Of a DNA stretch of 64,000 nt, positions 1-6,449 are shown piece by piece. The notes below the pieces were generated by a model. The model worked only from the letters and a program-made list of their open reading frames with translations, ran no database searches and was not told the DNA's origin. How positions within the stretch are numbered: the stretch's first letter is position 1; each line of letters starts with the position of its first letter. Origin of the DNA: Alkalihalophilus pseudofirmus (GTDB lineage Bacteria > Bacillota > Bacilli > Bacillales > Bacillaceae_D); assembly GCF_029094545.1 (NCBI RefSeq), contig NZ_CP117835.1, forward strand, positions 3,266,001 to 3,330,000. The letters run 5' to 3'. The translations under genes were made by a program, and so were the position numbers.

Positions 1-195
1 CTTGATTATAACGGGGCAGGTACACTTAAGCCTTTATGCGGAGTGACCTATCCTCCTGGTGACATCGCATCTCTTGCTCATCAATTAGGTATACCATTAA
101 TTTATGGTTCAGATGCTCATCAAGTAAAGGGAATGGCTGCCGGGGTTGATACCCTTTTTGATACGGATATTCTTTCTGCCCCTGTTCTACGCTAA
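1..195 (+). CDS. hisJ: Histidinol-phosphatase HisJ, C-terminal end (partial)
   Basis: Frame 1 is open from the first base to a TAA at 193-195 and gives the last 64 residues of a protein. The segment carries a GSDAH motif at residues 36-40, typical of the last metal-binding element of PHP-domain phosphoesterases, followed by a short helix and the C-terminus. PHP-type histidinol-phosphatases (HisJ) remove phosphate from L-histidinol phosphate in histidine synthesis. In B. subtilis hisJ is the neighbour of refZ, and the same order is seen here, which supports the name. The 3' end overlaps the 3' end of convergent refZ by 9 bp. No terminator fits between the two genes. The start lies left of the window. 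Confidence 0.8.
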   Translation, partial: LDYNGAGTLKPLCGVTYPPGDIASLAHQLGIPLIYGSDAHQVKGMAAGVDTLFDTDILSAPVLR

Positions 196-837
196 ATTCA
201 CCCTGCTTATTATGCGATTGGTTCGTGGCTCGCTTATTCCGCACAGGCATGAATCAATCCATCTCACTAGATGCTCTGCATAGCGGTCAATAAAATAAGG
301 TTCCGTTGTAGATAACTGATAAAGTTCTCTAAAATACTGAGGCGAGTAGTAAGGAAGTGTAATCATTCCGCGTATTTGAATTAAGACAAAATCCACTGGC
401 TGCCCTATAAACCTGCCCTCTCTCATCCCTTTTCTAATAATTTTCTCTACATCATGTTTTTCTTTCCTCAAATACGTGGACATAAGTTCCCTAACTAATA
501 TCGAGTCCATTGTCATCTCTCTGTGTACCATTCTAGCTAAATGATAATGTTTCTGCTGATAGCATAACAATGAATGCATCATGGTTAACAGCAGATCTCT
601 AGCATCTTGGTTTTTAAGTTTTTCCTCATCCACCTTCATTGCCTGTAAGTATCCTTCTAGAAATTCAGTCATTAATAGTTCAAACAACCCTTTTTTTCCA
701 CCAAAATAATAAGATACGAGTGCAATATTTACATTTGCTTGTTCTGCAATGTGACGGACCGATGTTCCATGATAGCCTTGTGTATAAAATAAACGGGCAG
801 CTGCTTCTTTCATCTTCTCACGTGTTGTTTCACTCAT
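187..837 (-). CDS. refZ: TetR-family regulator of FtsZ, RefZ
   Basis: 216 residues, the usual size for this family. Residues 1-50 form a TetR-type helix-turn-helix ([20 protein letters not shown], then YFGGKKGLF), which closely fits B. subtilis RefZ (YttP) as I remember it. RefZ binds a few palindromic sites flanking the origin and inhibits FtsZ at cell poles early in sporulation. The remaining 165 residues are the helical regulatory part. ATG at 837 follows an AGGGGGAG Shine-Dalgarno 5 nt upstream. The stop overlaps convergent hisJ by 9 bp. An inverted repeat at 916-933 lies in the upstream region and could be an operator. The name rests on sequence resemblance plus synteny with ytsP, dgcP and rpsD. 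Confidence 0.88.
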   Translation of the reverse strand: MSETTREKMKEAAARLFYTQGYHGTSVRHIAEQANVNIALVSYYFGGKKGLFELLMTEFLEGYLQAMKVDEEKLKNQDARDLLLTMMHSLLCYQQKHYHLARMVHREMTMDSILVRELMSTYLRKEKHDVEKIIRKGMREGRFIGQPVDFVLIQIRGMITLPYYSPQYFRELYQLSTTEPYFIDRYAEHLVRWIDSCLCGISEPRTNRIISRVNLA

Positions 838-915
838 GCATTCTCCCCCTTAACAATAAACTGCTTGCTATAGTCTTTTACTTCTCTATTGTTTTGATTG
901 ATCCTCTTTGATTTG

Positions 916-933
916 TTCGACATTCCCGTCAAA
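916..933. promoter_or_regulatory. Inverted repeat upstream of refZ, possible operator
   Basis: TTCGAC-ATTCCC-GTCAAA: two 6-bp arms with one mismatch around a 6-bp centre, 80 bp upstream of the refZ start. TetR proteins often bind such palindromes in their own control region, so autoregulation is possible. I cannot check it against the RefZ binding motif here. Confidence 0.3.
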
Positions 934-1069
934 CTTTTCTACAAAAAAAGCCCAATAAAACGAATCCTGGCAATAACATGACAGCGTCCACCAAATCTCT
1001 TTTTTATCCTCCAGTATTTTCAGAGTGAATTATTTTGTATTCCTTTGTCTCTTGCTGTAAACTATTTTC

Positions 1070-1075
1070 TATAAT
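1070..1075 (+). promoter_or_regulatory. -10 element upstream of ytsP
   Basis: A perfect TATAAT. The best -35 is TTGTCT at 1045-1050, with a long 19-bp spacer. Transcription would start near 1082, so the upstream in-frame ATG at 1083 would have no ribosome-binding site. This supports initiation at 1101. Confidence 0.45.
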
Positions 1076-1100
1076 TCTATAGATGCTTGGGGGAGTCGCC

Positions 1101-1580
1101 ATGTTTAATCAAGAAGCTTATAAAGGAGATCTTGCTTCAAATTATCAATTAGTTACTAAGCAATTGAATGCTCTTTTAACAGGAGAGAATGACCTTATTG
1201 CTAATTTGTCTAATGCAAGTGCTCTATTAAGTCAATTTTTGCATGATGTAAATTGGGTTGGTTTCTATTTATTAAAAGACAATGAGCTTGTTCTTGGGCC
1301 ATTTCAGGGGCTGCCTGCATGTGTACGTATTCCACTTGGCAGAGGTGTATGCGGAACGAGCGCAGCTGAGAGAAAAACTCTTCGCATAGAAGATGTTCAT
1401 GCTTTCCCTGGACATATTGCTTGTGCTGCCGCATCACGTTCTGAAATTGTGATCCCCATTATAAAAGATGGTAATCTAGTTGGGGTTCTTGATATTGACA
1501 GTCCAATACTAAATCGTTTCACTGAAGAAGATCAAACACATCTTGAAGCGTTCGTTGAAGAATTAGAACGGCACATATAA
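1101..1580 (+). CDS. ytsP: Free methionine-(R)-sulfoxide reductase, GAF-domain protein YtsP
   Basis: 159 residues forming one GAF domain. The family reduces free methionine-R-sulfoxide in the cytoplasm with thioredoxin as electron donor. The signature cysteines are all present: FQGLPACVRIP, GRGVCGT and GHIACAAASRSEI, the last followed by the VLDIDSP element. Length and motifs match B. subtilis YtsP. The start is set at ATG 1101, which has GGGGGAG 6 nt upstream. An in-frame ATG at 1083 has no such site and lies next to the predicted transcription start. The gene ends at a hairpin (1605-1635) shared with convergent dgcP. Confidence 0.92.
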   Translation: MFNQEAYKGDLASNYQLVTKQLNALLTGENDLIANLSNASALLSQFLHDVNWVGFYLLKDNELVLGPFQGLPACVRIPLGRGVCGTSAAERKTLRIEDVHAFPGHIACAAASRSEIVIPIIKDGNLVGVLDIDSPILNRFTEEDQTHLEAFVEELERHI

Positions 1581-1604
1581 ACAAAATAATAGTTAAATTA
1601 AATA

Positions 1605-1635
1605 AAGCCTAAAAACAATGAATGTTTTTAGGCTT
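1605..1635. terminator. Bidirectional terminator, ytsP / dgcP
   Basis: AAGCCTAAAAACA pairs with TGTTTTTAGGCTT around a 5-nt loop. T-rich tracts lie on both sides. The dgcP stop codon (1628-1630) is inside the stem. Confidence 0.8.
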
Positions 1636-3514
1636 CTTCTTTAAGTGAAGAACTCTCTTGAGCCACATGAATCCGGTTTTTACCTAACCTTTTGGCTGTA
1701 TAAAGCCCGTCATCAGCTTCTTTAATTAATTCTTTTAGCGAGCGGGCAGCTTTATGATGATGCCAATAAGAGACACCGCATGAAACCGTAATAGGCGGCT
1801 CGGTTTGATATTCAACAGCTTCTACGATGCGCACGGCAATTTTTTTAGCATCTTCTAAATTGACTTTTGGCAGATATAGAGCTAACTCTTCCCCTCCCCA
1901 CCTTGCTGCAATATCCTCATCACGAATATTTTCCTTCATAATCTTAGCCACTTGAATAAGCACTTCATCTCCAATTTGATGTCCGTGTGTATCATTAACC
2001 TGTTTAAAGTTATCCACATCAAATAGAAGATACGTCCCATAGCCATCATTTTCAAGCGAGGCTCTAATTTGCTGATCTAAATAACTTCTAGAATATAAGC
2101 TGGTTAGATGATCGGTAATTACGAGTTTTTCTAACTTCTCATGAAGCATAGCATTTGTAAAAGCTAATGTAGAGTGATGTGCGAGAGATTGCAGCAGCTT
2201 AAAATGATCGTAACTGAAACAATACGGCTTCTGATCCAGCACGATAACCACACCTTTTAAGACTCCACTTTGAATCATCGGCACCGCTAAAAGACTTCGA
2301 TAATAAGAGTGCTGAAAGAGCTTGTGACTTTTAGAGTCCCCAACAAACTGCGGTTCTCTATGGTATTTCATCTCCATAAACAGCGGGTTGAGCTTCTTTA
2401 AGAGTGAGGGGTCATTGAAAACAGGTGTACTACCTTCTAACACAGTAATTTCTCCCTCTTCAAAGAGAACAAAACCTACTTGTTCAGCTCCAAATGATAC
2501 AAGAATCTGTTGAGTCATAAAGGTAATTGTATCTTTTAGTCTTAATTTTTCATTTAACTGGTGGGATGTTTGATTAATAAGCTGCAGATCTTGATTTAAG
2601 TTTCTAGACTGCTGATAAAGCTCGGCATTCTCTAAAGCGTTTCCCCCAGTATCCGCTAGGACATTAATAAACTCGAGGTCATGTGTGTGAAGGACAATGT
2701 CTGTATCAGCCTCTAATTCTATGACCCCGTAAACCGCTTGTTTGCCTCTAAGCGGCGCAAAAACATTCAGTTGTTTTTCATTTCTATCTATTTGGAGCTC
2801 TCCTTTTAAATAAGCATGCTCGGCCAATCGGTTATGGTTATCCATTCCATACACCAATGGTTTAATTGATAGGTCATGATCAATTTTCCACTCATGCGTT
2901 AAATATAAATGAACATTCCAATTAGGGAATACTTGATTAATAGCCGTAATAATTTGTTTTAATACTTCGTTTATATCCATAGATCCATGACACTTCTTTG
3001 TTACTTGCAAAAGAAGATCTCTCTTCATGCTGACGGTAGTGGATTTCGAGCAATTATAGCCCTGGGCAAATAGTGTTTGGAAAGGAATCATCTCTAGGTG
3101 TCCTGCAGCAAACGCATCTGCATCTTTTTTTGTAGGGAAAGTATGAATAATCAATCCATATAATATCGATTTATAGTATAAGGAGATACATACATTCCAG
3201 CTTGGAGAAGTGGTAATTAAACTGCCCTCTACTACTTTCATGGAATGATCATGAGTCTTTTTGAACCAGCTCTCGATCTCTTTATTATTCTGATGTATAC
3301 CTTTATCTGCTTCTTCCCCTTTAACGAGTTCAAATTGTTCATTATTTCTTTCATAAATGGCTATCTTCTCTAAATGATTAGGCTTACCCACTTTTAATGC
3401 GAGGGCATGGTAAGAAGAAGCTAATGCATAGAAATTAATTTGATAGTCTGCTCCTTTTAACCATTGATCAACAGTCATCATTTCCCCAACCGTAACTTCA
3501 TTCCGTGGATTCAT
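1628..3514 (-). CDS. dgcP: Diguanylate cyclase DgcP, GAF-GGDEF
   Basis: 628 residues. An N-terminal part of about 170 residues is poorly conserved, two GAF-like regions follow (about 175-300 and 315-460), and a GGDEF domain covers about 465-620. The active site reads GGEEL at 540-544 and is therefore competent for making cyclic di-GMP from two GTP. An RDED sequence at 531-534, five residues ahead of it, fits the RxxD inhibitory I-site. No EAL domain and no membrane segments are visible, so the protein is expected to be cytosolic with a ligand or redox input through the GAF domains. B. subtilis dgcP (ytrP) sits at the same place between rpsD and ytsP. ATG at 3514 is the first available start; its Shine-Dalgarno (TGGTGG) is moderate. 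Confidence 0.88.
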   Translation of the reverse strand: MNPRNEVTVGEMMTVDQWLKGADYQINFYALASSYHALALKVGKPNHLEKIAIYERNNEQFELVKGEEADKGIHQNNKEIESWFKKTHDHSMKVVEGSLITTSPSWNVCISLYYKSILYGLIIHTFPTKKDADAFAAGHLEMIPFQTLFAQGYNCSKSTTVSMKRDLLLQVTKKCHGSMDINEVLKQIITAINQVFPNWNVHLYLTHEWKIDHDLSIKPLVYGMDNHNRLAEHAYLKGELQIDRNEKQLNVFAPLRGKQAVYGVIELEADTDIVLHTHDLEFINVLADTGGNALENAELYQQSRNLNQDLQLINQTSHQLNEKLRLKDTITFMTQQILVSFGAEQVGFVLFEEGEITVLEGSTPVFNDPSLLKKLNPLFMEMKYHREPQFVGDSKSHKLFQHSYYRSLLAVPMIQSGVLKGVVIVLDQKPYCFSYDHFKLLQSLAHHSTLAFTNAMLHEKLEKLVITDHLTSLYSRSYLDQQIRASLENDGYGTYLLFDVDNFKQVNDTHGHQIGDEVLIQVAKIMKENIRDEDIAARWGGEELALYLPKVNLEDAKKIAVRIVEAVEYQTEPPITVSCGVSYWHHHKAARSLKELIKEADDGLYTAKRLGKNRIHVAQESSSLKEEA

Positions 3515-3768
3515 CTACTTTTACACCACCATATATAGGAAAATACTTAATTTACTCTTAAATATTACTGGTTCATATAGGCTTATCTAGAGAAAATGTC
3601 ACAAACTATAGGATAATGTAATCAAAAAAAACCATTCTCAATTATACCTTCTAGGTATTTGTTACTGTCATTATAAATCAACTTATAACACATTACTATT
3701 ATTTTCCACGATATTATTTTGAAAACCTTCCGACAATTTTCACAAGAATCGCCTTTTCTTGTTTCCTC
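3515..3768. other. Intergenic, dgcP upstream region
   Basis: AT-rich spacer between divergent dgcP and rpsD. I find no ORF, repeat or RNA here, and no -35/-10 pair for dgcP that I would defend. Confidence 0.5.
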
Positions 3769-3797
3769 TTGACTTTCGCCCCTATTAAGCTTATACT
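3769..3797 (+). promoter_or_regulatory. Sigma-A promoter of rpsD
   Basis: TTGACT at 3769-3774, a 17-bp spacer and TATACT at 3792-3797. The predicted start is near 3804, giving a leader of about 195 nt. Confidence 0.85.
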
Positions 3798-3832
3798 CGA
3801 ATTTGTGTGAAATACGACAGCCTAGGTAAACT

Positions 3833-3992
3833 TAATATGTCCGGTCATTTTGTTCCTCGATTAGCGGCTGCAAACTGAGGTGCATCACGTAACTTCTAGC
3901 TGTCGAAGCGAAGATGCATGAAGGCAAAATGAACATATTAAAGAGATTACCCATCGGTTGTTATTTTGCAACATCAAAATAACAAGGAGGAG
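3833..3992 (+). ncRNA. Structured leader of rpsD (S4 autoregulatory leader candidate)
   Basis: A long-range helix joins TAATATGT (3833-3840) and TCATTTTG (3845-3852) with CAAAATGA (3925-3932) and ACATATTA (3933-3940): 16 bp interrupted only by a CCGG bulge at 3841-3844. Inside it TGCATC (3881-3886) pairs with GATGCA (3913-3918), and CTTC (3893-3896) pairs with GAAG (3905-3908). A separate 11-bp hairpin (3958-3968 with 3975-3985, 6-nt loop) ends directly against the GGAGGAG Shine-Dalgarno at 3986-3992. In B. subtilis S4 represses its own monocistronic gene by binding the leader. The nested helices and position fit such an element. No T-run follows the last hairpin, so control would act on translation rather than by termination. 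Confidence 0.65.
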
Positions 3993-3999
3993 TCTTATT

Positions 4000-4602
4000 A
4001 TGGCTCGTTATACAGGTCCATCTTGGAAATTATCTCGTCGTTTAGGAATCTCTCTAAGCGGTACTGGTAAAGAATTAGCAAAGCGTCCGTATGCTCCAGG
4101 GCAACACGGTCCAAACCAACGTAAAAAATTATCGGAATACGGTCTTCAACTACAAGAGAAGCAAAAGCTTCGTCACATGTTTGGTGTGAATGAGCGTCAA
4201 TTCCGTCGTATCTTTGATGATGCTGGCAAAATGCCTGGTATCCACGGTGAAAACTTCATGATTCTTCTTGAGTCACGTCTTGATAACCTTGTTTACCGTA
4301 TGGGTCTTGCTCGTACTCGTCGTGCTGCTCGTCAGTTAGTTAACCATGGTCACATCATGGTTGATGGAGGTCGTGTTGACATTCCTTCATACCGTGTTAA
4401 ACCTGGTCAAACAATTGCTCTTCGCGAAAAATCTCGTGACTTAAGCGTTGTTAAAGAAGCTCTTGAAGCTAACGATTTCACTCCAGCATACGTAACATTC
4501 GATGCTGAGAAGCTTGAAGGTACTTTCAGCCGTCTTCCTGAGCGTTCTGAACTTCCTGCTGAAATCACTGAAGCTCTTATCGTTGAGTTCTACTCTCGTT
4601 AA
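4000..4602 (+). CDS. rpsD: 30S ribosomal protein S4
   Basis: 200 residues, standard length. It begins [16 protein letters not shown] and carries the S4 RNA-binding domain at about residues 90-155 ([20 protein letters not shown], then [21 protein letters not shown]). S4 is a primary 16S rRNA-binding protein that nucleates 30S assembly. ATG at 4000 follows GGAGGAG 7 nt upstream; an in-frame TTG at 3958 lies inside the leader hairpin and is rejected. The gene is monocistronic, with a strong sigma-A promoter, a structured leader and a strong terminator, as in B. subtilis. Codon use is the most biased in the window (many CGT, GCT, GGT), as expected for a highly expressed gene. Confidence 0.98.
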   Translation: MARYTGPSWKLSRRLGISLSGTGKELAKRPYAPGQHGPNQRKKLSEYGLQLQEKQKLRHMFGVNERQFRRIFDDAGKMPGIHGENFMILLESRLDNLVYRMGLARTRRAARQLVNHGHIMVDGGRVDIPSYRVKPGQTIALREKSRDLSVVKEALEANDFTPAYVTFDAEKLEGTFSRLPERSELPAEITEALIVEFYSR

Positions 4603-4609
4603 TCGCTTC

Positions 4610-4643
4610 AAAAAAGACTCTGGGATCTCCCGGAGTCTTTTTT
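4610..4643 (+). terminator. rpsD terminator
   Basis: AAAAAAGACTC followed by GGG pairs with TCCC and GAGTCTTTTTT, with a short loop and a T-run. Confidence 0.9.
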
Positions 4644-4655
4644 ATTTGACTAAAT

Positions 4656-4692
4656 AAAAAAAGAAGAACGCATTCCCCGTTCTTCTTTTTTT
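4656..4692 (-). terminator. Terminator of tyrS, palindromic
   Basis: AAAAAAAGAAGAACG (4656-4670) pairs with CGTTCTTCTTTTTTT (4678-4692). It lies directly downstream of tyrS and could also back up rpsD termination. Confidence 0.85.
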
Positions 4693-4700
4693 ATCTTCTA

Positions 4701-5945
4701 TTAATGTGTTACAAGCTTAGCAAATTTACGCTTACCTACTTGAACGATTAGTCCATCTTCTATTTTAATTTGGGCTTGAACATCTTCTACTTTTTCTTCA
4801 TTTACTTTAACACCGCCATTTTGAACCATACGACGTGCCTCTCCTTTAGAAGACATCATCTTCAATTCAACCAGCAGCTCCACAACCCACACAGCGTCTT
4901 CCCCGCTCCACTTCACTTCAGGGATGTCTGTTGGGAGGGTACGCTTTTGAAAAACTGTTTGGAAGTAGCTCTTTGCTTCATCAGCAGCATCTTTTCCATG
5001 GTACATTTCCACAAACTTAGCACCTAGATTCATCTTTGCATCTCTTGGATGTACTGAACCATTCTTGATCCCTTCTTCTAGAGCATTGATCTCATCCATA
5101 GGAATATCTGTTGCCAGCTTGTAGTATTTAATCATTAATTCATCTGGAATCGACATCGATTTACCAAATATTTCATTTGGCGACTCATCAATACCAATGT
5201 AGTTATTAAGGGATTTAGACATTTTTCTTTCTCCGTCAAGCCCCTCAATTAACGGCAAAGTCATAGCTACTTGCTTCTCTTTGCCATATGCCTCTTGAAG
5301 TGTACGTCCCATTAAAAGATTGAACTTTTGATCCGTTCCTCCCACTTCAATATCAGACTCTAACGCCACAGAATCATATCCTTGCATTAATGGGTAGAAG
5401 AACTCATGAATGGAGATCGGCTGACCAGATTTATATCTTTTCTCAAAATCATCTCTCTCAAGCATTCTAGCTACTGTCATATTAGCAGATAGACCGATAA
5501 CATCCTCAAATGATAAAGCTTTGAGCCATTCTGAATTGTAATAGATCGTTGCTTTTTCCATGTCGAGAATTTTTCCGTATTGCTCTACATACGTCATTGC
5601 ATTACGTTTTACATCTTCATCACTTAATTGCTTTCTAGTTTCAGATTTCCCAGTAGGATCACCAATTCGTCCGGTAAAGTCACCGATAAGCATTTGGATT
5701 TCATGACCTAGTTCTTGGAATTGACGCAGCTTGTGCAGGGGAACCGTATGTCCAAGGTGAACATCAGGCGCAGACGGATCCATCCCTAGCTTAACTTTTA
5801 ACGGCTTACCTGTACGAACCGATTTTTCAATCTTCTTTTTTAATTCATGTTCTGGGGTAATTTCTACCACGCCGCGTTTTAGAATCTCTAACTGACGTTC
5901 TACCTCTTGTTCTTGTTCTAGTGTTAACTTCGTTTCTTCACTCAT
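4701..5945 (-). CDS. tyrS: Tyrosyl-tRNA synthetase, TyrZ-type
   Basis: 414 residues. It attaches tyrosine to tRNA-Tyr in the cytoplasm. The class I signature HLGH is at 63-66 and KMSKS at 241-245, with tyrosine-site motifs GGTDQKFN and YPLMQGYD between; a C-terminal S4-like domain (about 340-410) ends KRKFAKL. The KMSKS form and the overall layout ([23 protein letters not shown]) belong to the group of B. subtilis TyrZ rather than TyrS, whose loop is KFGKT. In B. subtilis TyrS occupies this place beside rpsD and acsA, so the locus here holds the other paralogue type. ATG at 5945 has AAGGAGG 9 nt upstream. Expression is governed by the T-box leader upstream. Confidence 0.95.
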   Translation of the reverse strand: MSEETKLTLEQEQEVERQLEILKRGVVEITPEHELKKKIEKSVRTGKPLKVKLGMDPSAPDVHLGHTVPLHKLRQFQELGHEIQMLIGDFTGRIGDPTGKSETRKQLSDEDVKRNAMTYVEQYGKILDMEKATIYYNSEWLKALSFEDVIGLSANMTVARMLERDDFEKRYKSGQPISIHEFFYPLMQGYDSVALESDIEVGGTDQKFNLLMGRTLQEAYGKEKQVAMTLPLIEGLDGERKMSKSLNNYIGIDESPNEIFGKSMSIPDELMIKYYKLATDIPMDEINALEEGIKNGSVHPRDAKMNLGAKFVEMYHGKDAADEAKSYFQTVFQKRTLPTDIPEVKWSGEDAVWVVELLVELKMMSSKGEARRMVQNGGVKVNEEKVEDVQAQIKIEDGLIVQVGKRKFAKLVTH

Positions 5946-6012
5946 TTCATGCTGCCTCCTTTATTTAAATAATCCTTTTTCATCATGTTGGAAATAAGCA
6001 TCTAATCTAAAA

Positions 6013-6252
6013 TTGGACATAAAAAAAACTCCTCCCAAAAAAGGGACGAGGTTCTCGCGGTACCACCCTTGTTGAAGCTATCACTAAATAAACTTCCACT
6101 CAACATGATAACGGTATGACCGTTCTTGCTACGCAAGAATTGGCTCCAGGCTGTAATTCGAATACTGCTTCCCTACTGATTTCCACCTGCCATCAGCTCT
6201 CTTAAAAGTAAAACAGTACCTACTCCGACCCTTCAAAGCTGTTTACATATAC
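6013..6252 (-). promoter_or_regulatory. T-box riboswitch, tyrosine specificity
   Basis: On the minus strand the leader carries the canonical T-box AAGGGTGGTACCGCG (rightmost base about 6070, leftmost 6056). Its TGGT bulge can pair with an ACCA tRNA end, so the fourth base fits the A discriminator of tRNA-Tyr. The terminator is CTCGTCCC, T-rich loop, GGGAGGAG, then eight T (6013-6051). In Stem I a TAC tyrosine codon in GAATTACAGCCTGGAG (6153-6155) is the likely specifier. Uncharged tRNA-Tyr would bind and let transcription run into tyrS. Confidence 0.95.
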
Positions 6253-6259
6253 TGTTCTC

Positions 6260-6289
6260 TTTTTACCACATTTCTATTTTTGTTGTCAA
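6260..6289 (-). promoter_or_regulatory. Promoter of the T-box / tyrS transcript
   Basis: TTGACA (6289-6284) with an 18-bp spacer to TAAAAA (6265-6260). The -35 is perfect and the -10 is four of six. It is correctly placed just upstream of T-box Stem I. Confidence 0.6.
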
Positions 6290-6342
6290 TCGCAGACTTT
6301 CTTAGATTTTGTAAAAACATATCATCCTATGTAAACCTATGC

Positions 6343-6348
6343 TATAAT
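6343..6348 (+). promoter_or_regulatory. -10 element upstream of the class A PBP gene
   Basis: Perfect TATAAT, about 100 bp before the gene. The 17-bp-spaced -35 (TATCAT) is weak. Confidence 0.4.
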
Positions 6349-6449
6349 ATTGCTGATATTCTAGCTATAGATGCAATTATTTTACACATTATTTCTTTAG
6401 CTATAATGCCTGATACTATGGGCCTTTGAACTTAATAAGGAGGTTTGCT

